DNA from: Heterocephalus glaber
Lineage: Eukaryota; Chordata; Mammalia; Rodentia; Bathyergidae
Assembly (NCBI RefSeq): GCF_000247695.1
Contig: NW_004624795.1
Coordinates: forward strand, 8,226,003-8,290,002
Length of the DNA: 64,000 nucleotides
Direction: 5' to 3'
Shown here: positions 49,862-62,689 of the stretch, piece after piece
How positions within the stretch are numbered: the stretch's first letter is position 1
How the letters are laid out: each line of letters opens with the position of its first letter
The notes under the pieces: generated by a model
The model's input: the letters and a program-made list of their open reading frames with translations, nothing else
What the model was told of the DNA's origin: nothing
Database searches by the model: none
Made by a program: the position numbers and the translations under genes

Positions 49862-50292
49862 GAGACAGAACATAAACCCATTTCCCTGATTTCATTGTGC
49901 ATCCTACCTGAAATACTATACTATTACCCTTAAGATCTCTTTAAATCACCTCACTATTATGCATAATTTTACATGTGTATTAATTTAATATGTACCAATG
50001 AGTATCTACAACTATGTGCCATTACCTATTCTAATAGAGAGCAAGGAAAATGTTGCTTTGATTGGGAAAATACCCCTGACCCTTTAAGAATCGTTTATCA
50101 CTATTTGTGCAATGATTAGCTGTGTAAGGGCTATTCTTTAACAAGAACTGGAGAGCTTAGAATCAGAGTCAGATGAGAATTCAAATCCTAATTTTATTAT
50201 TGGAAAGAGCTAAATAGGTAACAGTGATTGGATAACAGTTTCTGACTGTCTTCATATTGGATGAAGCAAAAAACTTATTTTCCTGGTTATGT

Positions 50293-50408
50293 ATTTCAGT
50301 CTGGACTTGAATTCACTATGTACCACAGGCTGGCCTTGAACTCACAGCAATCCTCTGACTTCCACCTCCTGAGTGCTGGGATTGAGGGCATGAGCCACCA
50401 TGCCCAGG
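50293..50408 (-). mobile_element. Monomeric B1 (7SL-derived) SINE
   Basis: The plus strand reads as antisense B1: GGCTGGCCTTGAACTCACAG, then GTGCTGGGATTGAGGGCATG and GAGCCACCATGCCCAGG. On the minus strand the pol III A box region (GGTGGCTCATGCC) and B box-like GAGTTCAAGGCC are recognisable. The A-tail is eroded. Confidence 0.88.
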
Positions 50409-53400
50409 TGGAAAATACTTTTTTGAAAGGCTGAAAGGTGACTTCTCTGAGAAGGAGTTTTATTGCAAAAGATAAATATCAACTTAACTCTTCCCTTCAC
50501 CCTGACCAATGGAAAGTAAAATGGCAATGATCATATCTAAGGGATCAATTTTTCCTGTTATGTGAGTCTGTTTGAAGTCACCATCTGTGGGAAATGGTAG
50601 AATTCCACTATCTAGTTGTAAGAATAGATCACAAGAAGTTTGTTAACTAAGGGATTTAAGTCATTTCTGGGAAAATCCATAAGTCTGTTTGTTAAAAGAA
50701 TGCCAGAAAACTTTGAGACCTTGTAAAAGTCTCACTGGAGAAAAACAGGTTTTCCTAGTTTTCTTATTTACCATTTTCTGGGATCAGAGGACCACAACCC
50801 AATGACTCTACGGGTGGTAAGAGAGATATGACTCACTATGCATATCTGTGATGTTTATGGTGGGCCGGTGGGCTTCATTTTTGGCTAAAGTCTTCCTGCT
50901 CTCTTGATACCATCTGATAAGAAGAGGGCTGGAGTGTGCTCTTTGATGTACGGGATTGGTGAATGGAAACAGGGCACTTGTGAATTCTCCTGTAGCTTTT
51001 ATGAGTCACTTAAAGTCACTGGTTATCATCAGAGGTGAAAATCAGAAAGACAATAGCCAGAATAACTAAACTGCTTTCCTACATGTAGAAAAGCCTTGCT
51101 TCTTCCCTTTGTGATTGTCGAATAGTGCCAGAGGAATTAAACTGCTGTTCATTCCCCAGGCTGTCTCCTTTTCTTTCTTTAAAAGTCGGTGCTTTCCCGG
51201 GTCTCAGGTCTCCCTCAAGAGAGACCAACGACAACCATCTATCTTTCATCAAGACTTTGAACACTGGAACATAATCCACTATGTCACAAGATATGTTTTA
51301 GGGAACAAGATGCATTGGGGAAACTTATAAAGCTACCATTGATTTTAGAGAGAAGGCAAATAGTTCCTGTATATCCCTGTAGACCTGAGGAGAGAAATTC
51401 TAGGGTCAGGGGACACTATGAGGCATACTATGGCTCTATCAAGGGCACTATCAAGGGATGAGGGCCCAGGGGACTCTGTTTTTATGTTGCCCCTTGTTTT
51501 TGGACAAGCGCAAAGGAACTTTTTCATTGAAGGAAATACTCCCTATGTGGACATCAGTTGTTTATACTTAGATACCACACTTTTCTGCCAACAACTGCCT
51601 TCAAAGGACCTTTAGGCCTCTAGCTCCTTCTTCCTGAGCCAGTCATTGGTCTTATGAGAAGCTAAGTTCAAGATATGACTCTGACAGTCAATGGAGAAGA
51701 ATCTTCATGTCCCTGACACCGAATTGTTAAGGATTCCTTTCTTTCTCAAAGGCATTTTAGAGAATTCTACTTTTGTATCACAGGCATATAATTACAGATA
51801 CAGCCTTGTAACATCTGAGCTAACTTTGTCAGACAAGATGACTTCTGAAATCATTCAACAGTATCAAATACAGTAAACAAGTGTTTCTTCACTGCCACAC
51901 AGCCATTTAGGATCTCCATGAACAAGTGGTAGCAATCAGCACAAGAGCCACTTGCACATCCATTCAGGAAGTTTCATGTACTTCCTCAGCAAAATATGGT
52001 GAACTTGACAGTTTTCACTGATCCATGCATCCCTAAGTCTACTATGTCCCGAAATACTTGCAATGCCAAGCATGATGACATGCATTAAGGACACAAAGGT
52101 GGAAAAAATAAAAAGTAACAAAAGTAGACTTTAAGAAATAAGACATTTGGTTGAAGAAGCAAATGCATATCACTCGTTATTTAAAGAGATCAAACAGAGC
52201 ATAAATTAGTCTTCTTTAAAAATGAGTAGGCCTCAGAATCCTCTAAAAAACAGAAAAATCTATTAAATATTTACTGCATAATTAATCCTCTGAATTAAAC
52301 TTGATTCACATAGGGTGGATAGGAGTAGATAGAACAAAATGTAGCTTCTATTGGCTCTCTGTCCATTTACCTGTTCAAAGAATGCAATATATATATACAA
52401 ACTTTGAGTTTTGTTAAATTAGCATAAGTATCCTGGCCCTTCTAAACTTCCTGTCAGGAAGACTATACTTTTAACACTTTAGGATTAAGAAAGATTCTAT
52501 CAATTCTTATGAGTTTCTGGAAAAATAAATTCTATCACTTGGGTGTTGATTTTTAATTCACTTTTCTAATGAACAAAACTACTGCAAGTTGGACCCATTC
52601 TCTTATGACAGAACTTTTTTGGAAGTTTCTTTTAATTCTAATGTAAAATCCCCATTCACTGTGGCAAGGCATGTGAGTGAAATCATATAGTCAACATGAA
52701 ATTCCCGGAGAAAGAAATTAAACATAGAATTCTACTGAAACTAAAACCCAGACGGTAGTGTCTCAAAGTATTACTCAAGTTGAAAACATATAGTCAAGCG
52801 TGAAAAGATAGATTTGACAAAGAAAAAAACCTTTCAGTTCTTTGTGTTTCTTAAACCCAACAGAGGGGATTTGCAATCTTCATTTAATAGTCTCATTCTT
52901 TTTATATCTAAATCCTTCATTTTTACAGCTTCCCAGGCACTTCTTCTGTTAAGATTTCTAAAGCAAAACAAAACAAAACACCACCACCAACAAAAAACTT
53001 TTCCTACCTAGCCCTGGTCCACACATTTGTCCTTCTCTTTTCCCCCACTACTCTACTATAATTTTATTTCATTTTCAATAAGTTTCCACTTTATTACTCC
53101 TTCTTTATTTAAAAAATAGTCATAGAATGGCAATAAAAAATGCCTTCTATACAGAGCACACTGTGGAAAGAGTAGGTAATAGAAGGGACAAAAGTGAGCC
53201 CCCTGTAAAACAGAGAGGAGGAGACATTGGAGACTCCGATGCATGGATATCACTGTTCATTCCAAACATAACATGTGTTTAAGATTCTTAAAAATGTACT
53301 TGTCTGACTAAAGATTTTGGAACAGTACTGAGCAAATATTTAATAGCATTTAACATGTCTGGCTGAATCACTAGCATTATGTAACTGGCTGTTCCTAATT

Positions 53401-53860
53401 CACTGCCAGTTAATTTGAACTTTTCTCTATTCAAATTAATAACTCTTTCCCTAACTTTTGCTACTTAAGACTTCCTACTACCTAATCAGCAAGGTAATTG
53501 TTCAGTCCAAATGGAGAAAGTTCATCACTCTTATCATGAGGGAGCAACGTTATAAATGGAGCAAGGATGAATCACGACCCAGGACTGCACTGGAAGGAAT
53601 TTAGCTCCTCTGTCTGGTGCACAGGTGGTCTGGGCTCCTGAGCCTTTGCTCAGGCCCACTGCTGACTGGACTGAATTGCCCTCAGATGGCTAGTGGGCTG
53701 AAACATGCCATGCTCACCACTCTGCTTGCTCTCAGCTGGATAAAAGCATGTTGGTGGTCTAGCCCTGCTGTTATTTCACTGACTGGGAAAAAGTTTATCT
53801 CTGGGCAATGCTTATCTTCAGCTATCAAGTCTCCATTAATTTTGGGCACACAACTCTTTA
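50409..53860. other. Unassigned DNA
   Basis: About 3.4 kb with no recognised repeat. Open frames of 60-86 codons at 51079-51876 and 53617-53891 lie in overlapping registers on both strands and lack any family signature. Confidence 0.45.
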
Positions 53861-53864
53861 TATA

Positions 53865-53995
53865 TATAAACATATAAGCATGTGCACACATTTGTGCATG
53901 CAGCTACATCCATACATGCACACATAGACACATACATATTATGCATGTGTACACACATACACATGTCTTCACATGTGCACACATAAACACATGCT
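53865..53995. repeat. Degenerate CA/TG-rich alternating tract
   Basis: About 130 bp of imperfect ACAC, CATG and TATA units (for example CATGTGCACACAT and GTACACACATACACATG). Alternating purine-pyrimidine order throughout; an old dinucleotide repeat. Confidence 0.8.
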
Positions 53996-54039
53996 TTCTG
54001 GATTCAAAGGATTCCCAAGGCTTAGTCACCGCCTCTATT

Positions 54040-54300
54040 AGGAGTACTTCTTATCCCTCACTGTGTCTCTTGATGCCTGGAAGTGATACTGCCATCCTCT
54101 TTTAATCTAAAGTCCACCACCTTCTTTTCTTGTGTTGTGATATATAACGTTATATATAACACTTCTTGTCCAGGAAAACTTCACCTTATTTCTGTTTTAT
54201 TCAAATAGCCTGCATTCACACTTGTCACCTCTATCGAATTCCTAGATATTATCTCATAATATCCTGGCATAATTGTGGGCATTTAGTAAATATTGCTTAA
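54040..54300 (+). repeat. L2 LINE 3' fragment
   Basis: GATGCCTGGAAGTGATACTG, AGGAAAACTTCACC and, at the end, CATTTAGTAAATATTGCTTA follow the L2 3'-end order. Diverged. Confidence 0.4.
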
Positions 54301-54617
54301 TCTGAGAAGAACTGGATTACAAAGAAGATGGCAGTCTATGGAAACTTTAGTTCCCTATTAGCTATTAAGATATAGGCATAGTTTGTTTTTTTTTGCATTA
54401 TCCCAGTAATGCATGAACTTTGTGGTTTAGCAGGTACATCCATTATGCGCTATATTCAGAATGATAAGAGATGTCATACAGATTAGAAACTATGTGTAAA
54501 CAGTATTCCTTGAGAACAGAACACAGGATTATTCATAGTGGGAAGTAGGAAAGATAAGAGTATTTCATAAATGTTTTATAAAGAAGAGGGCATAAGGGAC
54601 ATTGTTTTAATTTTTAA

Positions 54618-54790
54618 TTTTTTGGTGGTATTGGGGATTGAACCAGTGCCTTCACACTGAGCTATATCCTTGGTATTTTACTTTATTTTTAAGATAGTGT
54701 CTTGTTAGGTTGCCCAGGCTGGGCCCAAACTTGCAATCCTCCTATCTCAGCTTTGTAAAGTGTTGGGAATACGGTCATGCTGTACCGTCC
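54618..54790 (-). mobile_element. B1-dID dimeric SINE
   Basis: On the minus strand a 7SL/B1-like left part (ending about GCCTGGGCAACC, complement near 54710-54720) is joined through an A-rich linker to an ID-like right part (TATAGCTCAGTGTGAAGGC, then GGTTCAATCCCCAATACC). This 7SL-tRNA dimer is the B1-dID architecture known from non-muroid rodents and is a key taxonomic clue here. Confidence 0.85.
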
Positions 54791-54839
54791 TTAAGAAAGG
54801 GGCATTATTTAAGGGCCCCATATTTAGAGCTACTGCTTT

Positions 54840-55190
54840 TAATCAGGGCACAAATAGCTGAGAGTGGAAAAGAGTGGCTTGGAGAGAGGGCGCAGTTAGA
54901 ACAGATATGAGCTTGCTGAATAAACCATATGGAGTCAACACCAACCTGCGGACGGCACTGTCTGGATTTAATGCGAAGACACACACCGAAAAGACACTAC
55001 AGCAACTGGGACCAAGTAAAGACCAGCAAGTCAATATATCTATGTGTCAAGTCACAAGTTATACTTCTTTTTTTTTTTTCCTATCAGGTTCCGGCTGTAA
55101 ATTCTCGCCATTAAATGAAGGACCAGTGAAGTTATTTATATATCAGCTTTTAAAACCCTGGCTTATGTTGAATCCCAGCAAAACCTGAGA
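54840..55190 (+). other. Exon-like unassigned segment with an acceptor-like motif
   Basis: Holds a 104-codon open frame (54874-55188) crossing a strong splice-acceptor-like motif, a T-run then CCTATCAG at 55069-55087. The frame encodes a phenylalanine run from that T-run, so it is unlikely to be a real protein. It may include a non-coding exon; no product is recognised. Confidence 0.2.
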
Positions 55191-56579
55191 GGACAGGGCA
55201 GATCTCAGAGGCGTCTCTTAAGAAACACCTTGTTTGAAGCAGGGGACTGAATTGGAATATAACAAATGGTTGAAAAATGAGAACACTGAAATAACTAGAG
55301 TTTTAGCTACAGGAAGATTCAATCATAAAAGAAATGAATACACTTCAAAATAAAGAAAATTGGGGAGAAAGGATTATTCCATATATATATCTTGACCTTG
55401 AAGAAGAATTTAATTTGCTTTACAAGCGAGACACATTGCATATCTCTAATAATAAGAGAAAAGTTTCTGTTATTCTTTAACTTTTTGACCTATGGAATTT
55501 AACAGATAAAATACATTGATATTTAGAGTCGGGGCATTCTTATTTAAAATGTTTTATTTATCATATTTTTATATGAATGTCATTAAAATAACTAAATATT
55601 TAGCGAAAAGACGGACTTAATGTAGTTATCCCAGACCCTTCCCATGTAAAACTATACATTAGAAAGAAAAGATTATGTGGTTGATATTATCTACTTAGCT
55701 TTCCTGATTCTGATAATTCTAGAAGTCCAGGATCAATGCAACAGTTCAGTTCATCTCTTTTTAGTTAGTTTGCATTATTCTACTCAGGGTCCTTGGAAAA
55801 ATAAAGTACTTTTTTATGTGGATTTAAATGTGCACTCAGAATAGAAAATTGTATGTGTATTATGTGGAAACAAATAGCATCCTGAAGTTCAATGTATTTC
55901 TTTGTTATTGTACTCCAACACATAAGTACAAATATACATTTGTTCTCAAAATGGCCCTCCACAAATGGCTTTCTTACCTGTAGTGTAGACGCAGGCAAGA
56001 ACCAGAGGGGAAAAAAATTTCCCACAAAACACTCTTTATTCAAAAGCAGTAAGGTATAGGTGTAGTTATTTTGCCAAACTGTTTTATGAGACCTAAGCTT
56101 TTATTCCAAGTCCATGAACCGCACAGAAATATTTTCCCTGTGTAGAGCAACTTCTGATTTCATGCTTGGAAGAATTTTATCAAATATTTATAAACACAAA
56201 ACAGTTATTCTTGAAAACATGCACATGTCATTAACACACATGCACAAACATTTTCACTACTCACACATTCCATATAGATAAGCAGCTGAAAGGTATTTCA
56301 CATGAATTATCCCAGAGGGTATTTTTGGTGCAACAAATGCCATCTTTTATAGTATTTCTTTAAAATCTGAGATGGACATTTAGTTTTTAGCTATAGGCAT
56401 CACAGAAAAAAACTAAAATATACAAGTGCATTGTCCAAGCCGAGCATTTTCTAATTAACTCCTTAGATTTAGTCACCTACTTAATAACTAGTTAATGGCA
56501 AGAGAAGACTTTCTAGGTTCATGCCTAGCTAAAACTCTATATGAGAAAGCAGCAATGTTTTGTAAGAATAAGGATTTCA

Positions 56580-56580
<1 letters not shown>
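55190..56580. other. Unassigned DNA
   Basis: AT-rich, no gene. An 87-codon minus-strand frame (55780-56043) has no recognised motif. Confidence 0.45.

Positions 56581-56581
<1 letters not shown>

Positions 56582-56617
<36 letters not shown>
56582..56617. repeat. (GT)18 microsatellite
   Basis: Thirty-six bases of uninterrupted GT. Confidence 0.97.
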
Positions 56618-56618
<1 letters not shown>

Positions 56619-56699
56619 TTATACCATAGTGCTCTGAAACTTCTACAAGGTCAGTTATTTTCAAAATACAATTCTAAATTACCAATATCAGCATCATAC

Positions 56700-56826
56700 A
56701 GGAAGTTATGAAAAAGGAAACCCCAATACAGCCCCATTTAATCAGAAGGTTTGGTTGTGAAGTCCTGCCATCTTGCTCTAGCGACCTCTCCCAGAAATTC
56801 TGAAATACCCAGGTTTGAGACCACTG
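56700..56826. mobile_element. hAT-Charlie fragment
   Basis: AGCCCCATTTAATCAGAAGG, CCCAGAAATTCTGAAATACC and the terminal GGTTTGAGACCACTG match the right half of a MER20-like Charlie element. The left end is not seen. Confidence 0.5.
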
Positions 56827-56987
56827 TTGTAATCCTACCCTGCGGACCACTGAAGATAGTTTATTTGCAAGTCATTCCTTCAGAGCTTTTCCTTTGATCA
56901 ACTTCATAATAAGGTACTTGAACCCAAATCTTTACTGAGGGTCTGCTTTTGTGGCAACTCAAATTAAGACAAAGCATTTCCATTATA

Positions 56988-56990
<3 letters not shown>

Positions 56991-57034
<44 letters not shown>
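56991..57034. repeat. (TC)22 microsatellite
   Basis: Forty-four bases of uninterrupted TC, 370 bp after the GT repeat. Confidence 0.97.
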
Positions 57035-57039
<5 letters not shown>

Positions 57040-58584
57040 ACAGTGCCAGCAATATATTTTCATAGTTGATTTGCTGCATTGAATTACAGTGCATTTTGTT
57101 TTCCTTACTTGAAGGTGAGTCATTAAGATTAAAAGATATTAGATATGACTTATCTTTGTATTTTCTAGGCCTGGCACAGTGCATGGCAGATAAGATTTGT
57201 GCAAAGGATACATTTGTGTGAATGTGTAAATAGATACTTATAATAAAGCGATATAAAACTTCCAAGTTAATTCAGCTTATCCAGCTCCTAACACAAAATA
57301 TATACAATCATACCACCATTAAAGAATATAACTGATCATTCATTCTGTGCAGATTATATGGGAAATTCAATTTTCAGCAATTTTATACATACACTTTCTG
57401 AGAATGGAATATGAACTAGATGCATAAAGGGACTCTTATCCTCTGAGTTCAAGTTATATATTGCTGTTTTTGACAGAGAATGTTGCTTTGTATTTATATT
57501 GGAGCATTTGTTGCGACAAGCATAAGTATTTGAAGTATTTATAAAGTGATTTTTTTCATATAGGAACTGAGATTTCAAGGTCGGAATCATTTATTTTTAT
57601 GAAGAGAAGATATAAATGAAAATATTACCAAACTCCCAATGTGCATGAAGGTCATAACAACATTGCTCTATCAAATAAAGAAAAACTAGTCTGGAATTAT
57701 TTCTTCTAAATGAAAATGTCTCTTCTGTGAGAAGCTATTTATTTCTGAAGTACAGTCCATGTGGCACAAATCCCCATTTGCTACCTACTAGTTTTTATTT
57801 TTATAACACTTTAAATAGGTATACTGATTTATAGTTAGTGCCCAGAATTGTTCTTGGGGAGAGATGTCTTGCAAAGAAATGTATTATTATCTGTATTTCT
57901 TCTCTTGCATTAATTTCTCATTGGTTATTGCAAACTTTAAAAGGAATATATGAGCAGTATAATTATCATACATGATGCTTTTCAGAAATACTGTATATTG
58001 AATTTGAAATAGGCTAGGGAACTTACTAAGCAATTACTAAAACTTGCAGAGCACTGCTAAATCTATTTTTCAAAAGCATATAGTGTAAATTGAAACAGAG
58101 GGGTTTTTTTTCTGGTGAAACTTGGGCATGCAGAAGTTGCATTTATCCTGAAGATGATATCCTAGTGTCCGATCTAGATTTGTTTCATGGAAAACCAATG
58201 TCCTATGACCGCAAAGAGACCATAAAGATTATCTGTTTGTGTTGGATTAAATCTAATTCCTCCTTCTCTTTTGCCTCCTTTTTTGCAGTATCTTTCACCT
58301 TATTTTATTCACCTTCCTTGCATTCAGAATGATGCTTGGCTTTCTTTGGCTTTGAGTCTCCTTTGTTATTGTTTCACCTACACAGAGTTTTTCATCTTAT
58401 CCTAGATCTGGAAATCCAGGACCTATCCAAAGTCTAGGAAAGACCTTGCCTTCATCTTTTTGTTCACCCTATTATTAAAACAATGAGATTTCAACTTCTC
58501 ATTTCCTCATTGATAATATGTTTAGCCAATATTAGGACCTCCAATTTACATTTATTTTCTTATTACTGCATACTTTCATAAGCC
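57035..58584. other. Unassigned DNA
   Basis: AT-rich; frames of 75-80 codons on both strands show no conserved features. Confidence 0.45.
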
Positions 58585-58680
58585 CGTAACAATTATAGCA
58601 TATTAACAATAATTATAGCATAATAATTATAATAATATATAAGGCTATAATAATATAATAATTATAACATATTAGTAATA
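58585..58680. repeat. AT-rich degenerate tandem repeat
   Basis: Repeated ATAATTATA, AATAATATA and ATTATAGCATA units in loose tandem, over about 95 bp. Confidence 0.8.
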
Positions 58681-58979
58681 CTTTATAAAATTTAAATTAA
58701 AATTCTCATAACTACAGATTTGTAAAGTTGAAAGAATCTACATTAGTCTTTCCTTTCCATAATGGAGTTCTGCAGTAGAGATTTTTGCAAAAAGATAAAA
58801 AGCTGGCAGAAATTTTCTTAATTTCTTACCTGCTGGCCCAGTTCCTCTTCACCAGGGAGTGGATGAAATTCTTTGTTTTGATGATGGGAGAATTGGGTTT
58901 TAAAGATGTAGCACTTGCTGTAAAAAAGATCATATTTTGAGCCTAAAGCTAAGCTGTAAGTTTTGAGTTGATGCATGTG

Positions 58980-59620
58980 TTTTGAATTATTTTTCATCCT
59001 GAACACAGGTCCACTGAGGATACTTATACCAAAGGACGACAGTTAAACGAAACAACACTTGCCCTCCCCTGGAAAATAAATGATGTGGGAAAACATGCTC
59101 CCTTTGGTGGAGCAGCTGCAAATGAAAAAGAAAGAACCTAGTGTGCAGTTGGTGATATTTTGTTGCAAAAATCAGGAAAATGCCATCGAATCTCTCTGTT
59201 GAGCAAAAGAACAAATAGAAAAATAAAGTGTGCAGAAGTCTTACGAAGTACTTTTGGAAGCTGGGGACCAGAAATTTTGCAGGCTAATATCCGGGCAGTA
59301 AGACACAAGTTTGAGTAACTTGGTGAAGTAATGGGAGATAAATCGATGTTTATCCATGTAATTGTCAGCTAGCGCACCCTCTGATTAAAAGTCACATGGC
59401 TGACAAATAGGTCAAATGCAGGGCCACTGGTATGCCGCGATCAGAATAAAAGATGTCTCCATCAAATGCAGAGACAAGAGGGGGATGAGGCTTCCTGAAA
59501 GAGCTTTGGATTCTGTGCAGGGATTTTTATAAGAAAGAACTACCCCTCGCATAACATAATTGTTATTGTTTTCTTTTGTTTTCATGTTCATTAATGCTAG
59601 TCAATTAAACTGGTTTTTAA
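58980..59620. other. Repeat-free stretch, possible conserved non-coding element
   Basis: No repeats recognised; more varied composition and more CpG than its surroundings (AAACGAAAC, ATGCCATCGAATC, GTAATTGTCAGCTAGCGC, TATGCCGCGATCAG). Short minus-strand open frames here lack similarity to any protein I know. A strong candidate for cross-species alignment. Confidence 0.3.
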
Positions 59621-62600
59621 ACCACCTCTGGCGACAATGTTGATAGAGGGCCAAGTGTTTAATTTATGCTCTTTTGTTACGGACAGGGATTTTTTGGTAC
59701 ATGTGCCCAACCACTGGAGGAAGCAGGAAAGAGAGATACAAAGAACTTTATTCAGGTTGTAGCTAAAAGAAAATCGATGAGAACTTCTGTTTAATTTATT
59801 AGGAAGTGTCCAGATATTGCTGTGCTTGGTGACTTTAATTTTGTTCATCTGTCTTCTAAGGTGTACAGACTTCTTCCTAGAATTGTAAAGTGCAGCCTAC
59901 ATACTGTAAATGAGTTGGATAACTTATTTGAGTCTAGCAGAGAAGTCCAAATCATTTAGAGCTACTTAGGCAATAGCAGAGTAATTGCCTTGATAACATT
60001 TGTTTACTCAAAATTATTCTTCATTTAATCATCCCTTATTGAAATTTCACTCATGTCAACAGTGCAAGTCAAAGTCTTTATTGAGTGAGAGAAACCAAGA
60101 GGACTTCAAGTAGCTGAGAGGTTTGGGTTTTATAAAATTTGAATAAACTTTAAAATAATGTTACAGGTATTCTTATTGACACATATTCCCGTTGTTATTC
60201 CCACACATAAACGGATACCATATTTAGAAAAATCTTGACTACCAAACTGCATTGTTTAGGGAATACTTAATTTGTTTCCCATCCTCATTAATAGAAAGCA
60301 TATAATACAAATATCTGAAGCAGCCAGTTTTCCCACTGTGCATAGGTATAATTCTACCCCAAAGCAAAGAAACCTGATGTCTTCATTAGTACAGTATGAT
60401 CTTAAATAGAGGTACAATTTTCATTAGCATTTTGGACATTTTCAAATTATTTTAAAGCTATGTGCCCAATTACTACTTTCTAGGAAAGCTAGGGTCTCAG
60501 ATACCCCAAGCTGTAAAGAGATTTCTGGACCCTAGAGAACGATTAATAAGTAACAATAGTTGCCCACAACAGTGAAGTCCAGCCAAAATCAACCTTAATT
60601 AGGTTTTCATTGAACTCCATAATACAATTTATTTTTCTCATAAACAGGGTACATTTTAATATGTTTGGCATTTTATTGTTCTACTTACCTTTCCTCTGTA
60701 CAATTTTATTTGCTAAAGCTATAATATTTTTAGCCTGTGTACAGTCACCTCTATACTTAGAGCACATCACCCAAAACAATTACTTCTTTAATTATCTTTG
60801 ACTCATTAATCTTCCCATCTGCTGCTTTCCATTCAAATGGAAGACAGGCGCTTCTCACACATTTATTTGTAGAGCACAATACAAAGATCACGATCAATTT
60901 CTCTTGACCTCTTAGCCTTACTTTTAAAGATAATATTCCTCTTGTCAGACTGTCCCATCCCAAACATTCTGTTCCTACAATATCTGAAGATGATAAATAT
61001 AGGATTTCTAGTATTTCCCCCAAAAACGAGACTTGTGATTCCATTATTTCTCCTGGATGCCTTATTCTTCCTTTTACTCCATCATTCATTACTAACGTAA
61101 TACTTTATATTTGCTCTCTATGGGATTTGCCACTTTGTTTTATACATTTGTATAGTTTTGACCAGTTCAAATTCATCTATATCTTGAGTGTCTCAAACAG
61201 TGCTTTGCACACAGTTAATGTAGAGTTCATTTTGGTTGTTGGAGACAGATTTTTACTGAATAGCTGGAAGAACTCATAGACTCTAAAAGAAACTGTAAAG
61301 AATTGACAATTGCATCAGTGTGGTTGTATTATGATGTTTTCCCAGGTACGTTGGTTCTATGACTTGGAGGTAAAATCTGATCATGTATTCATCACCTCTG
61401 AGGCTTATTACCCATGAAATTTGCATACTGTGAACCAAATTATGTGGATAATAATCCTGATAGCTCCTATATAGCATGGGATAGATCTTAAAGTAATTTT
61501 CTTATATGCAATGGGAGTTTTTTTTTAAGTTAGGGCGGTTGGATATTTATAAAACAAATAAATAATTATGCTTTTATGTCAGCTTCAAGTTTGTAAACAA
61601 ACTACCAAAAGCAATATCATACTATCAATAAATTGTTCATATTCATTCAGCCAATAAGAATGGTACTGAGAGACATCTGATGAACAACAAAGCTTAACAG
61701 TTATATCTTGGTTGCAATAAAAAGGATTGTTGCCTTGTGTCTTGATTTGAGAGCTGTGAAAATTAACAAAGACAGCAGTTGATTGGAATTTTTGTAGTCA
61801 CATAGCTTATTTCTGGAGAAAGCTATATTATGAATGCAAAATGATCTCATTTCTTCCCTTTCTTAGATCCATCTGGTAAACCCAATGATATAAACCTGAA
61901 AAATATTCCTTCCAAAGGTTTATTACTAGGGATAGCATTGTGATTAGAGAACTATTAGGTAGAATGCTTAAATCATTTTGGATAATTTTTTTCTGTTAAC
62001 TTACATCTGAGGGGATTTTTAGGGTAAAGGTATAACCTAGAAAAGTATGAATAAGTGCAATTATTTGATTCCCCCAACCACCTGCAATAACAGAGGATGT
62101 GCAATGGAAAATATTTATAGTCAATTAACTGATAGATTCATAAGACTAATTTTGTCAGACTATTCTCTAAACAATATCTTCAAACTTATAGACCCTTAGG
62201 AGAAATTGAGGCACAGGTTGATTAAGAAACAGTGTTTATCTGAGCTAATTAGAGTTGTAATTTGGGAAAACACAAATCCAAGCAGGCCTGAGTAAGTGCT
62301 TCAGAGTCTTACAGACTTTGAAGAACATTTAAAGGCAAAACCACAAAAAGGAAAGATGATTATACCAGTTGTCTTTGGTCAAGAATCTAGATTGGTACAG
62401 GCAGGGCAGCAAATTATCTTGTAAGAAAGGGTTCAGGTAGCTTAGGGAATGTACATAAAGCAATGCTCAGAAAGGGAAGAGGAGAAGGACAAGAATAAAG
62501 AAAATTCTTGGGAAAGAAAGGGAGTTGAAACCTAGGCAGCACTGGTGGTATCTCTAGAATTAGAATGTTCTCCTTTGATGGCATCCATAGCTCTCAACAT

Positions 62601-62689
62601 GTAAGCTACAGGATATACCAAATTTTAGCCTGGTATAGTGCTGGGAAGTGAATGTTCATCTTTGTAAGGTAAAAAGTTCTCTGAGGTGG
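59621..62689. other. Mostly unassigned DNA
   Basis: Apart from the L2-like fragment near 61.2 kb, nothing recognised. A 110-codon minus-strand frame (60757-61089) lacks motifs and a convincing start context. Confidence 0.45.
61120..61260 (+). repeat. L2 LINE 3' end fragment
   Basis: ATATCTTGAGTGTCTCAAAC, AGTGCTTTGCACACAGTTAA and TAGAGTTCATTTTGGTTG parallel the conserved L2 tail. Confidence 0.4.

Noticed and set aside
53865..53995. Possible tandem array or CRISPR-like repeat
   Set aside because: Units are irregular CA/TG dinucleotide derivatives without constant repeats or spacers, and the genome is eukaryotic.
54874..55188. 104-codon frame as a coding gene
   Set aside because: Part of the peptide is phenylalanine from a T-run that looks like a polypyrimidine tract; no similarity recognised.
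60757..61089. 110-codon minus-strand frame as a small gene
   Set aside because: No motif, no start context and no repeat-independent support. It lies in AT-rich DNA where such frames occur by chance.
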